Source: Clostridium puniceum | Lineage (GTDB): Bacteria > Bacillota > Clostridia > Clostridiales > Clostridiaceae | Direction of reading: 5' to 3' | Length of the DNA: 64,000 bases | Assembly: GCF_002006345.1 (NCBI RefSeq) | Contig: NZ_LZZM01000105.1 | Location: 20,989 to 84,988, forward strand | Shown here: positions 25,396-33,912 of the stretch, one piece after another | Layout: each line of letters begins with the position of its first letter | How positions within the stretch are numbered: position 1 is the first letter of the stretch | Translations under genes and position numbers: made by a program | Notes under the pieces: model-generated | The model's input: the letters and a program-made list of their open reading frames with translations, nothing else | Databases searched by the model: none | Told to the model about the DNA's origin: nothing

Positions 25396-26049
25396 ATGAA
25401 TAAGATTAAAAGCATTGATGAGTTAATGGAGTATATAAAAGATGGTATGACTATTATGGTAGGCGGCTTTATGGGAGTAGGGACTCCAGAAATGCTTATT
25501 GATGCAATTGTTAAAAAAAATGTAAAAGACTTGACTATCATTGCCAATGATACTGGATTACCAGATAAAGGGGTAGGGAAGTTAGTTGTTAATAAACAAG
25601 TTAAAAAAGTAATAGCATCTCATATAGGGTTAAATCCAGAAACAGGAAAGCAAATGAATAGTGGTGAAATAACAGTGGAATTAGTACCTCAAGGTACCTT
25701 AGCAGAGCAGATTCGATGTGGAGGTGCAGGTATTGGTGGATTTCTAACTGAAACAGGTATAGGAACAGCTGTTGAAGATGGAAAACAAAAACTTAAAGTA
25801 AATCAGAAAGAGTTTATTCTAGAGCTTCCATTAAGAGCAGATATAGCATTAATAGGTGGTTCAATAGTAGACCGGCAAGGAAACATATTTTACAATGCTT
25901 CAACAAGAAATTTTAATCCACTGATTGCAACAGCAGCAGATTTAGTAGTTGTAGGTGCTGAAAAAATAGTAGAAGTTGGAGAAATTGATCCAAATCATGT
26001 TATGACACCTGGAATATTTGTGGATTACATTGTTGGAGGTGAAAATTAA
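25396..26049 (+). CDS. atoD: Acetoacetate/butyrate CoA-transferase, alpha subunit
   Basis: A 217-residue class I CoA-transferase alpha subunit. ATG 25396 is chosen because AGAAGGTGA precedes it; a GTG at 25387 is inside that site. Family motifs: [32 protein letters not shown] and [22 protein letters not shown] (given in parts). It forms a heterotetramer with the next gene, whose start overlaps this stop by 1 bp, and moves CoA between acetyl/butyryl-CoA and acetoacetate. In this island it would activate the acetoacetate-like product of ring cleavage. Confidence 0.92.
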   Translation: MNKIKSIDELMEYIKDGMTIMVGGFMGVGTPEMLIDAIVKKNVKDLTIIANDTGLPDKGVGKLVVNKQVKKVIASHIGLNPETGKQMNSGEITVELVPQGTLAEQIRCGGAGIGGFLTETGIGTAVEDGKQKLKVNQKEFILELPLRADIALIGGSIVDRQGNIFYNASTRNFNPLIATAADLVVVGAEKIVEVGEIDPNHVMTPGIFVDYIVGGEN

Positions 26050-26708
26050 TGAATAGTAAAAGTGCTAAAGAGTTTATTGCAAAAAGAATAGCGAAAGAGC
26101 TTAAAGATGGAGATGTTGTAAACCTAGGTATTGGACTTCCAACAATGGTAGCTAATTATTTATCAGAAGGAACTAATGTAGTATTTCAATCAGAAAATGG
26201 ATTTGTAGGATTAGGTAATGCTCCAGAGGATGGAAAAGAAGATAAAGATATAGTTAATGCGGGAGCTCAGTATGTAACAATTAAGGAAGGGGCAGCTTTC
26301 TTTGATAGTGCTACATCTTTTGGAATAATTCGTGGAGGACATGTTGATGTTACTGTTCTAGGAGCATTGGAGGTAGATGAAAAAGGAAACCTTGCAAATT
26401 ATATGATACCTGGAAAGATGGTTCCGGGCATGGGTGGAGCAATGGATTTAGTAAGTGGTGCAAAAAAGGTAATAATTGCAATGCTTCATACTGCAAAGGG
26501 AGAATCTAAAATACTTAAAAAATGCAGATTACCTCTTACAGCAGTAGGTAAAGTAAGTCTTATAGTTACAGATATGGCGGTTATGGAGGTTACGAAAGAA
26601 GGGCTTTTATTAAGAGAAATTGCTCCAGATGTAACAGTTGAAGATGTGATAAATGCAACTGAAGCAGAATTAATAATACCCGATGACTTAATAGTCATAG
26701 CAGTATAA
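26049..26708 (+). CDS. atoA: Acetoacetate/butyrate CoA-transferase, beta subunit
   Basis: A 219-residue beta subunit, ATG 26049 overlapping the alpha stop. The active-site glutamate is E49 in [10 protein letters not shown], which forms the glutamyl-CoA thioester. Other motifs are [16 protein letters not shown] and [16 protein letters not shown]. With the alpha subunit it forms the full enzyme. It is followed by a 185-bp gap that carries a sequence element shared with the leader of the Old Yellow Enzyme gene. Confidence 0.92.
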   Translation: MNSKSAKEFIAKRIAKELKDGDVVNLGIGLPTMVANYLSEGTNVVFQSENGFVGLGNAPEDGKEDKDIVNAGAQYVTIKEGAAFFDSATSFGIIRGGHVDVTVLGALEVDEKGNLANYMIPGKMVPGMGGAMDLVSGAKKVIIAMLHTAKGESKILKKCRLPLTAVGKVSLIVTDMAVMEVTKEGLLLREIAPDVTVEDVINATEAELIIPDDLIVIAV

Positions 26709-26851
26709 GGTAAAACTTAATTCTGGTTTAGCAATTCCCATAAGGATTCTAATTGAACGTATTATCTTAAGGGTTACAATATACTCTCATGAACCACAAT
26801 GTCTACAAACTTGCACCTTTACTCCAACTTAAATGAGTTGGAAATTATGGC

Positions 26852-26873
26852 TGCTAGCTATGGGATAAATTAT
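26852..26873 (+). promoter_or_regulatory. Shared leader element, copy A (before cupin gene)
   Basis: TGCTAGCTAT, one base, then GGATAAATTAT. The same two blocks, separated by two bases, occur at 33842-33864 before the Old Yellow Enzyme gene. A hairpin TCCAACT/AGTTGGA (from 26823) lies just upstream. Role unknown: operator, promoter part or structured leader. Confidence 0.45.
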
Positions 26874-26893
26874 ATTGAAGGGAGGTGAAAGAG

Positions 26894-27235
26894 ATGAAAA
26901 AAGTTGAACTTAAAGATGTAGCTCCATATCTTGCACCAAAACATTTTGATATGAGATCAATGAAGTTACACGGAGAAGCAGAAACAGGTGCAAAACAATT
27001 TTGGATGGGAATGTCATATTTTTTACCAGGTGGAGGAGCTGAATATGCTTATGAAGATTCACCAACTGAAAAAATATATTTTGTCTTAGACGGAGAAATA
27101 ACAGTAAAGTCAAAGGATGAGACATTCGTGCTTAAAAAGAATGATTCTATCTTTATAGGACCAAATGAAGGTAGAGAAATGATTAATGAAACAAATGAAG
27201 TGGCTACAGTTTTAGTGGTTATAAGCAATAATTAA
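26894..27235 (+). CDS. Cupin-domain small protein
   Basis: A 113-residue single cupin; ATG 26894 follows GGGAGGTGA (a GTG at 26885 is part of the ribosome site). The fold is visible as FLPGGGAEYAYEDSPTEKIYFVLDGEITV, FVLKKNDSIFIGPNEGREMIN (parts), but the usual metal-binding HxH is not present in the first motif (AEYAYE), so metal binding is doubtful. It lies between the CoA-transferase and an SDR reductase in the sigma-54 operon. Possible roles are a tautomerase, a decarboxylase-like enzyme or a ligand-binding accessory. Confidence 0.75.
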   Translation: MKKVELKDVAPYLAPKHFDMRSMKLHGEAETGAKQFWMGMSYFLPGGGAEYAYEDSPTEKIYFVLDGEITVKSKDETFVLKKNDSIFIGPNEGREMINETNEVATVLVVISNN

Positions 27236-27274
27236 AATCTTTCGTAACCCAAGTATTAGAAAGGTGGATAAAAA

Positions 27275-28060
27275 ATGGACGCAAAATTTGTAAACCAATT
27301 ATTTAATGTTAAAGGAAAAGTTGCAGTTATTACAGGTGCAACAGGTGCCTTGGGAAAAGCTGTAGCTTTTGGATATGGTTTTGCAGGCATGAAGGTTTTT
27401 ATTACAGGAAGAAGTGATAAAAAATGTAAAGATGTTTGTGATGAATTAGAAGCACAAGGAATTGAATGTGGATATTCAATAGGAGATCCAGCAGTAGAAG
27501 CAGATGTAATAAAAGTTGTTAATGATGCAGTTGCTAAATTTGGTGAAATCAATGTATTAGTAACAGCAGCAGGATATAACAATCCACAGCCAATTATAGA
27601 ACAAGACTTAACAGAATGGCAAAAAATTATGGATTCTGATGTTCAAGGTACATGGTTATTCTGTAAGTATGTAGGACAAAAGATGGTTGAACAAGGTAAA
27701 GGCGGAAAGGTTATTATGGTATCTTCTGCTCGTTCAAAAATGGGAATGGCTGGTTACACAGGGTACTGTACAGCTAAAGGTGGTATAGACCTAATGGCAC
27801 AGTCTCTTGCTTGTGAATGGACAGCAAAATATAAAATCAATGTTAATACAATTAATCCAACAGTATTCCGTTCAGATTTAACTGAGTGGATGTTTGATCC
27901 AGAAAGTGCTGTTTATCAAAACTTTTTGAAGCGTCTTCCAGTTGGTCGTCTAGGTGAACCAGATGACTTTATAGGACCATGTATATTCTTAGCATCAAGT
28001 GCTAGTGATTTTATGACAGGTGCAAATGTTGCTGTTGAAGGTGGATATTGGGCTAATTAA
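27275..28060 (+). CDS. SDR-family reductase, candidate phloroglucinol reductase or hydroxy-oxo-acid dehydrogenase
   Basis: A 261-residue short-chain dehydrogenase with GAAAGGTGG before ATG 27275. Cofactor motif TGATGALG is at 20-27, and the Arg in ITGRSD after strand 2 suggests NADP(H). Catalytic residues are S150/S151 and Y164-x3-K168. It lies 40 bp after the cupin and before a cyclase-family hydrolase. Phloroglucinol reductases of anaerobes are NADPH-dependent SDRs, so with its neighbours this is a good candidate; the alternative is 3-hydroxy-5-oxohexanoate dehydrogenase in the same pathway. Sequence alone does not decide. Confidence 0.72.
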   Translation: MDAKFVNQLFNVKGKVAVITGATGALGKAVAFGYGFAGMKVFITGRSDKKCKDVCDELEAQGIECGYSIGDPAVEADVIKVVNDAVAKFGEINVLVTAAGYNNPQPIIEQDLTEWQKIMDSDVQGTWLFCKYVGQKMVEQGKGGKVIMVSSARSKMGMAGYTGYCTAKGGIDLMAQSLACEWTAKYKINVNTINPTVFRSDLTEWMFDPESAVYQNFLKRLPVGRLGEPDDFIGPCIFLASSASDFMTGANVAVEGGYWAN

Positions 28061-28243
28061 TTTATTAAGCTTCGTCTGTATATTTTAAATAATATTATGT
28101 AGACAAGACTTATTGAATTCTATGGCAATTACAATTAAACAAATAATATAAATAAAAAAGCAAACAATAATGTAACTTATTTTAAAAATACAAATTAGAA
28201 AATTATAGAAATTAATATATATAAATATTTGGAGGAATTTAAA

Positions 28244-29179
28244 ATGGGAAAGAAAGTTTTTGTAGATTTAACACATCCATTCAGTGCGGATATTCCACGT
28301 TGGCCTTATTTTGCAAAGCCAGTAATTGATTCTATGCACACTTTAGCAAAAGGTGGTGTTCTTACACAAAGAATCGATTGTGTTCAACACACTGGTACAC
28401 ATTGTGATGCACCACGTCATGTTATGGAAATTGAATTCGATGGCAAGAGAGCGCGTTATACTCATGAAATGCCAGTTGATGCATATACAGGTGATGCAAT
28501 TTGCCTTGAAATTAAAATTGAACGTTGGGGATTAATCACAGCAGAACATCTTGAAGATGCTTGTAAACGTGCAAATATCATACCAGAAGAATTAGAAGGA
28601 ATGGTTGTTTGCTTAAATACAGGAATGCATCGTAAATTTGATGATACAAAAGAATACTATCATTATTCATGTGGTACAGGTGTTGAAGCAGGAAAATGGT
28701 TTGTAAAACACAAAGTTAAATGTGTAGCTATGGATATGCAGGCTCTAGATCATCCACTTCATACAGCTATGGGTAATAATGGTGGTACTCGTATGAACTT
28801 AATTGGTGCTTCGGGAAAACCAATCCCAGAAGAATATAAGGAGCAGTTTGGTGAAGAAGCATATGCTGAATTCGATAAAGACGAATACATCAGAATCCAC
28901 GGTAAAGAAGCATATGATGCTAAATTTGGTGATTTAGAAGAAATCGGATGCTGGGGAACATGGGAACCTTGTCATAAACAAATGCTAGGACATGGTATTG
29001 TTGGAGTTGAAAACCTTGGTGGAAATTTAGACAAAGTATCAGGCAAGCGTTTCAGATTCTTCTGTTTCCCAATCAGATGGTACATGGGTGACGGTTCTAT
29101 GGTTCGTTGCGTTGCTGAAATAGAGGAAAATGATTTGAATGATGTTCCAGAAAGAGTTTATAATTACGGTGGATTATAA
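28244..29179 (+). CDS. Cyclase-family metallohydrolase, candidate dihydrophloroglucinol cyclohydrolase
   Basis: A 311-residue protein from ATG 28244 (GGAGGA at 28231-28236). The family signature HTGTHCDAPRH is at 49-59, giving the metal-binding His/Asp residues, as in kynurenine formamidase-type cyclase proteins. Length is larger than the 200-220 residues of formamidases. Late motifs include HPLHTAMGNNGG and GHGIVGVENLGGNLD. From memory, the C-C bond-opening dihydrophloroglucinol cyclohydrolase of Clostridium scatologenes falls in this general family, and the neighbours fit that pathway. This is inference; other ring-opening or lactone-hydrolysing activities are possible. A terminator follows. 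Confidence 0.7.
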   Translation: MGKKVFVDLTHPFSADIPRWPYFAKPVIDSMHTLAKGGVLTQRIDCVQHTGTHCDAPRHVMEIEFDGKRARYTHEMPVDAYTGDAICLEIKIERWGLITAEHLEDACKRANIIPEELEGMVVCLNTGMHRKFDDTKEYYHYSCGTGVEAGKWFVKHKVKCVAMDMQALDHPLHTAMGNNGGTRMNLIGASGKPIPEEYKEQFGEEAYAEFDKDEYIRIHGKEAYDAKFGDLEEIGCWGTWEPCHKQMLGHGIVGVENLGGNLDKVSGKRFRFFCFPIRWYMGDGSMVRCVAEIEENDLNDVPERVYNYGGL

Positions 29180-29236
29180 TCTTAGACGTACAAACATAGA
29201 GAGTATATTAATACACATAAACTCACATTAGAAGAT

Positions 29237-29275
29237 AATTAATAAGGATATTCGTAGAGGGTATCCTTATTAATT
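29237..29275 (+). terminator. Intrinsic terminator after the cyclase gene
   Basis: AATTAATAAGGATA (29237-29250) pairs perfectly with TATCCTTATTAATT (29262-29275). Weak T-run after it. Confidence 0.65.
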
Positions 29276-29396
29276 AAAGTTTTAGTGAAATAGCGAAACT
29301 ATTATAACTCAAAAATTATCAGTTGTTAACATTAAAATATAAATAAATAGGTTGTATAAAAAAGCACAGTTAATGTGTTTTTTATTTACACTAGAC

Positions 29397-29433
29397 CAAT
29401 ACAATAGTGTATTGAGGTAATACAAAAATGTAA
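29397..29433 (+). promoter_or_regulatory. Pair of ATAC-N6-GTA(T/A) dyads upstream of the activator gene
   Basis: CAATACAATAGTGTATTG (29397-29414) is a near-perfect dyad of the same type as those upstream of the sigma-54 promoters; a second, weaker one, ATACAAAAATGTAA, is at 29420-29433. No -24/-12 element lies between here and 29677, so these may serve autoregulation by the activator. The rest of the 29180-29676 gap holds no gene. Confidence 0.5.
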
Positions 29434-29676
29434 TTATATATAACAATTTTAAAACGATTAGCTTTATGAAAAATACAATTAAAGAGATAAAGGACATATG
29501 GAAAATGAATATAATCTAAGGGTTGTAAAACTTAAGTTGATATATAAATAATATGGTTTATGTAGTTAAATGAATATGATTACATTTGAATTTTTAAAGT
29601 GAGTTTGATATATTTATATTACTACAATAATATTAGAAAAAGAAAACTAAATTATTCTTGAATGGAGTTGTTATTG

Positions 29677-31221
29677 ATGAAGGATAATGTTTTTGAAATA
29701 GACAGTGTTATAAGAAATCAATTAGACATATTAGAAAATAAAACATTTATACAGGTTGATAACAATACTTTAGCTGTATTAAATGCATATAAGAAAACAA
29801 TGCGAAGTCAAAATGATATAATAAAACAGCTTAAATTATATAAAGAAATACAATTGGGACCTTTTACAATAGGGGATGCTATATCCGATGGGATTTGTTT
29901 AGTTGATAACAAAGGTATCATAAAATCTATAAGTAAAGGTTATACAGAGATAACGGAAATTACTGAAGAAGAGATAATTGGAAGACATGTTGATACGCTT
30001 ATAAAAGAAGGATATTTTAGTGAAGCTGTATCTTTATCTGTAATAAAGAAAAAAAAGAAGGTTTCATCATTATCTGTTATTATTAGAAATAACAAAAAAG
30101 TATTAATAACGGGAACCCCTTTTTTTAATGAAGCAGGAGAAGTTACCTATGTTTTAACGGTTATGAGAGATTTAACAGAGCTTATAAAACTAAAAGATGA
30201 ATTAGAAGAAGCGGAAAATAAGAGTAAGAGATATTTGGATGAATTAAAATCTCTTAAGAATAAATATAGAAAAACTGAAGGTATAATAGGAGAAAATATA
30301 AAAATAAAGGAACTAAAGGAATTAATAAAATACGTTGCAAAGACAGAGGCTACTGTTTTGATTACAGGAGAAACTGGAAGTGGTAAAGAAGTATTTGCAA
30401 GGCAGATTCATCTTGAGGGCAATAGAAAAAATATGCCTTATATAAAAGTCAATTGTGCAGCAATACCTGATACTTTGATGGAATCTGAATTGTTTGGATA
30501 TGAAAAGGGAGCGTTTACAGGGGCTCAGAACAAAGATAAATTAGGAATGTTTGAAATGGCTAATGGGGGGACTATATTGCTGGATGAAATAGGTGAGATG
30601 CCTATGAACCTGCAGTCAAAGCTATTAAGAGTTATTCAGGAAAAGGAACTTATGAGAGTTGGAGGTACAAAAACCATAAAACTTGATGTAAGAATAATTG
30701 CGTCTACAAATGAGAATTTAAATGAATCAATAAAAGCTGGTAAGTTTAGAGAAGATTTATTTTATCGTTTAAATGTTGTACCTATAAAAATTCCACCACT
30801 TAGGGAAAGAAAAGATGATATACCTATATTAGCAAATAATTTTCTAGAAAGACTTAATATAAAATATAACAAGGATAAGCGCTTTGAAGATATAGCACTA
30901 GCTACATTTCAATACCATGATTGGCCAGGAAATGTTAGGGAATTAGAAAATGCTATTGAAAGATTAGTTGTTATAAATGATAACAAATATATAAACTCAA
31001 CAGAAATAGCGAATATGATAGGTATGGACAAAATTTCAATACCTGTTTTAGAAAGTGATATGCCATTAAAAAAAGCTGTTGAGATGTTAGAAAAAGAAAT
31101 GATAGAAAATGCGTTAAAAAAGCACGGCAGTACTTATAAAGCAGCTAAAGTACTTGGAGTGACACAACCTACAGTATTTAGAAAAGCAAAAGCACTAGGG
31201 ATTCCGCTCAGTAATGCATAA
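29677..31221 (+). CDS. Sigma-54-dependent activator with PAS sensor
   Basis: A 514-residue enhancer-binding protein; ATG 29677 is chosen because GGAG lies 9 bases upstream (an ATG at 29662 has no site). Domains: short N-terminal region (1-60), PAS (about 62-168), coiled linker, AAA+ with Walker A GETGSGKE (231-238), the sigma-54 contact loop GAFTGA (278-283), Walker B TILLDE (299-304), arginine-rich PPLRERKDDIP, and a C-terminal Fis-type helix-turn-helix (STYKAAKVLGVTQPTVFRKA). It lacks a receiver, so the PAS domain likely senses the inducer directly. It should drive the promoters at 23779, 25333 and 36238. Confidence 0.92.
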   Translation: MKDNVFEIDSVIRNQLDILENKTFIQVDNNTLAVLNAYKKTMRSQNDIIKQLKLYKEIQLGPFTIGDAISDGICLVDNKGIIKSISKGYTEITEITEEEIIGRHVDTLIKEGYFSEAVSLSVIKKKKKVSSLSVIIRNNKKVLITGTPFFNEAGEVTYVLTVMRDLTELIKLKDELEEAENKSKRYLDELKSLKNKYRKTEGIIGENIKIKELKELIKYVAKTEATVLITGETGSGKEVFARQIHLEGNRKNMPYIKVNCAAIPDTLMESELFGYEKGAFTGAQNKDKLGMFEMANGGTILLDEIGEMPMNLQSKLLRVIQEKELMRVGGTKTIKLDVRIIASTNENLNESIKAGKFREDLFYRLNVVPIKIPPLRERKDDIPILANNFLERLNIKYNKDKRFEDIALATFQYHDWPGNVRELENAIERLVVINDNKYINSTEIANMIGMDKISIPVLESDMPLKKAVEMLEKEMIENALKKHGSTYKAAKVLGVTQPTVFRKAKALGIPLSNA

Positions 31222-31263
31222 TTGTATTAAATGATATGAATATATTACACAGGAGGAATTTTT

Positions 31264-32163
31264 GTGAATTATGAAAAAATTACCTTGCTTCAAATTGAAT
31301 ATTTTCTTGCAGCAGCAAAGTATCTAAATTTTACAGAAGCAGCAAAAAATTTATATGTTTCACAACCTTCTTTAAGTAGACAAATTGCAATACTGGAAAA
31401 TGAAATAGGAGTTCAACTTTTTTTTAGAACAAGGAGAAATGTTAGACTTACACCAGCAGGCACAGTTTTACTTAAAGAACTTAATGGGATAATAGACTCT
31501 ATAGAAAATGCTATAGAAAAAGCAAAACAGCCAGATTTAGGTGAAAATTCTACTATAACTATTGGTTGTTTAGAATCTATGAATACAAGTACTTTTTTGC
31601 CTTTGGTAATTAAAAAATTTAAAGAAAAATATACAAATTCTAATTTAATTCTTGAAAGCCATAGTTTTAAACAGCTTAGAGAAAAATTTATAAAAGGCAA
31701 ATTAGATATAATATTTACACTTTCTTTTGAAATAGATGATTCTGTTGGAATAGTTTGGGATACTGTATATAAAGGAAATTCTTATATTGTAATGGATTTT
31801 TCTAATCCATTAGCTAAATCAAGTAATCTATCAATTAAAGATCTTAAAGACGAAAATTTTGTTATAATTTCCAGAGATGAATCACCTAAAGGTTTTGATT
31901 CAATTATAAATTTATGTAGAATAAATGGCTTTGAGCCTAAAATAGTAAAACAGCTTCCTAATGTAGAATCTGTATTACTTTGTGTTGAAGCCGGAGTGGG
32001 AATAGCATTGTTTGATTCTCAGGTAAGATATAACAGTAATAACATTAAAGTTTTTAAAGTAGAAAATGATTTTGTAAATGTTATTATGGCTTGGAAAAAG
32101 GATAATATGAATCCAAGCATACCACTATTTGTAAATAGTGTTTTAAGTGAAACAAAAATATAG
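31264..32163 (+). CDS. LysR-family transcriptional regulator
   Basis: A 299-residue regulator starting at GTG 31264, supported by AGGAGGAATTT. The winged helix is at the N-terminus (LLQIEYFLAAAKYLNFTEAA, NLYVSQPSLSRQIAILE), and the rest is a periplasmic-binding-like effector domain (ITIGCLESMNTSTFLP, VLLCVEAGVGIALFDSQ). It follows the sigma-54 activator by 42 bp and may share its transcript. A second layer of aromatic-compound control is a reasonable guess, since LysR proteins often sense aromatic acids. Confidence 0.9.
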   Translation: MNYEKITLLQIEYFLAAAKYLNFTEAAKNLYVSQPSLSRQIAILENEIGVQLFFRTRRNVRLTPAGTVLLKELNGIIDSIENAIEKAKQPDLGENSTITIGCLESMNTSTFLPLVIKKFKEKYTNSNLILESHSFKQLREKFIKGKLDIIFTLSFEIDDSVGIVWDTVYKGNSYIVMDFSNPLAKSSNLSIKDLKDENFVIISRDESPKGFDSIINLCRINGFEPKIVKQLPNVESVLLCVEAGVGIALFDSQVRYNSNNIKVFKVENDFVNVIMAWKKDNMNPSIPLFVNSVLSETKI

Positions 32164-32200
32164 AAAATCAGAATTATGGTGATGTTGAATTTGAAAATTA

Positions 32201-32253
32201 TAAAAATCCCACCTTGTTAATTGTATAAGATATTAACAAAGGTGGGATTTTTA
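32201..32253 (+). terminator. Intrinsic terminator after lysR-type gene
   Basis: TAAAAATCCCACCTTGTTAA (32201-32220) pairs with 32233-32253 with one bulge, ending in TTTTTA. Confidence 0.8.
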
Positions 32254-32485
32254 TAATTGGTAATTCTACTTATATAGAAAATATAAAGATTGGTACAGTA
32301 GAATTATTTATTGAAGCAGATACTGTTATTTTTTCAATGGGAATGCAAGCAAATGCTGAAGAAGCTCAAAACTAAAGGAATCATGTAATGATAGAGAAGT
32401 GCATGTCATTGAAGATTGTGTAAAACCAGGAAAGGTTGGAGATTCGATCAGAGCGGGGGATATGGCTGCTATGTCTATAGCTTAG
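32254..32485 (+). pseudogene. Remnant of an Old Yellow Enzyme-type NADH:flavin oxidoreductase C-terminus
   Basis: One frame gives GTVELFIEADTVIFSMGMQA (to about 32371). After a frame shift a second frame gives REVHVIEDCVKPGKVGDSIR then AGDMAAMSIA and TAG (ends 32485). These are the last strands of the NAD(P)-binding domain of 2-enoate-reductase-type flavoproteins (ADTVI..G...., GD...P......A...G..A). The start of the gene is missing and the frame is broken. An intact relative lies at 33913-35913, so this is probably the scar of a second copy lost from the island. Confidence 0.65.
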
Positions 32486-32521
32486 AAAGTTTATTGAGTG
32501 ATGTTCCTTTTTTTGAAACAT

Positions 32522-32572
32522 AAATCTCTAGATAATTGAAATATTATAACAATTATCTAGAGATTTTTAAAT
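32522..32572 (+). terminator. Intrinsic terminator behind the remnant
   Basis: AAATCTCTAGATAATTG (32522-32538) pairs perfectly with 32550-32566, then TTTT. The gap 32567-32836 shows nothing else, and no -24/-12 element precedes the hydrolase gene. Confidence 0.75.
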
Positions 32573-32836
32573 TTTATGCACATACAAATAAGCTTGAATT
32601 TTTTTATCGGAGAATATTATGTTTTGTACCTATGATTATCGATATTTATTACACATGTAGGAAATGATAAGTTTACTATAAAATAAAAGTTTTCATTTAT
32701 AGCTTTTTTGCATAACAGTAATAACAAATAAGCATTTTAATATTATTTTAAACATTGTTAAAATATAGACAAATAATTAAATTTAAATTTAAGTGAAAAG
32801 GATTACTAAAAATATTTGTAGATTAAGGAGAAGAAT

Positions 32837-33658
32837 ATGGTAAGAGAATTAAGAACAGAATTAACACTAGAAGAAGAGAAAAAACCTTATGCAAAATATT
32901 TTCATAAGTCGATTGCGAGTTCTAATCAAGAGTTAATGGAAATCTTAAAGAAGGGTCCAATGGATGCAAGTAAAGTTCTTATGCCAGAAGATATAAAACA
33001 TTTACTTGAGTCAGATTATGATGAAGTTGAAACAGGGTATTGCGTTCTTCCAAATGGAGCAGGGTATGTTGCAGTTAATAATAAATTTCCAGGTGTTACG
33101 TTAGAAATGATTAATTGGTGGTTTGCATGGCATGCTCTTGAAGATTTACGTTATATGTTATGGTTTAGAAAAGGTCATTATGGAATTTCAGTAAGTGATA
33201 AAGATAGAGAAAAAATACTTAACCCTGCTACACCTATGTTAGAAAAATTTCAAGGACGTACTCATTACGTAATAGAAGATACAGGGAATGGACCAGAAGA
33301 TATACACATTTCATTTTTGACACCAGAACAATTAGGATTTAGTACTGATGAGTTAAATTCTAAAAAAGTTACTGTAGTATCAGGGAATGGAATATCAGAA
33401 TCACGTTCTGGTGGTCCTAAATCACCAGCTATAATGTTGCATTATTTTAGAGAAGTACCTGGTGGCATAGAATCACGTTCAAGATTTTGGATGGGCTATC
33501 ACATGATTGATGGAAAACCTTGTAAGTTGCTTCCAGATGGAATACAAATTCCAATTCAAGCTCCTATGGGATTAGCTTTCCATAATGTTGAAGAATATAG
33601 TAATTTAGCAGCTATATTACCAAGCCTATATAAGGAAATGAATGGAGAAATATTTTAA
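32837..33658 (+). CDS. Phloretin/diacetylphloroglucinol (DAPG) hydrolase-family protein
   Basis: A 273-residue protein with AAGGAGAAG before ATG 32837. The middle section FPGVTLEMINWWFAWHALED then LRYMLWFRKGHYGIS matches the PhlG/phloretin-hydrolase family, in which a zinc enzyme cleaves a C-C bond between an acylated phloroglucinol ring and its acyl side chain. Candidate zinc ligands are H249-x3-E253 (FHNVEEY) plus a His/Glu pair from residues 99-154. Such enzymes turn phloretin into phloroglucinol and phloretic acid, or deacetylate DAPG. The following gene is a reductase of the type that opens flavanones to dihydrochalcones. Confidence 0.78.
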   Translation: MVRELRTELTLEEEKKPYAKYFHKSIASSNQELMEILKKGPMDASKVLMPEDIKHLLESDYDEVETGYCVLPNGAGYVAVNNKFPGVTLEMINWWFAWHALEDLRYMLWFRKGHYGISVSDKDREKILNPATPMLEKFQGRTHYVIEDTGNGPEDIHISFLTPEQLGFSTDELNSKKVTVVSGNGISESRSGGPKSPAIMLHYFREVPGGIESRSRFWMGYHMIDGKPCKLLPDGIQIPIQAPMGLAFHNVEEYSNLAAILPSLYKEMNGEIF

Positions 33659-33841
33659 TTATTTTTAAAATTACGTGTGATTAAATAAAGTGAAACTTTT
33701 TAGGTGGAGTTTTAACTCCAGCTGAATTTAGTTAAACTGATCCAAGAGCGTGTGGCTGTTATTTCCCACTTGAAGAAAAGCAGATATGTCTAATTTCAAT
33801 TTGGCATAATCGCTTTCACAGAGTGTGGGGAGTGCTACGGA

Positions 33842-33864
33842 TGCTAGCTATTCGGATAAATTAT
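33842..33864 (+). promoter_or_regulatory. Shared leader element, copy B (before OYE gene)
   Basis: TGCTAGCTAT, TC, GGATAAATTAT: 21 identical bases with copy A at 26852-26873, differing only in the central 1-2 bases. A hairpin GTGGAGTTTTAACTCCAG is at about 33704-33721 in the same 254-bp gap. Confidence 0.45.
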
Positions 33865-33912
33865 TCTTATGATAAATATAAAATTTGTGTGTGAAGAAAG
33901 AAGGAATTTTAA

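Noticed and set aside
26709..26893. Known riboswitch class before the cupin gene
   Set aside because: No FMN, TPP, lysine, cobalamin or tetrahydrofolate core sequences could be matched; only the element shared with 33842 stands out.
33802..33817. TGGCATAATCGCTTTC before the OYE gene as a fourth sigma-54 promoter
   Set aside because: The GG-to-GC distance is three bases too short for a -24/-12 element.
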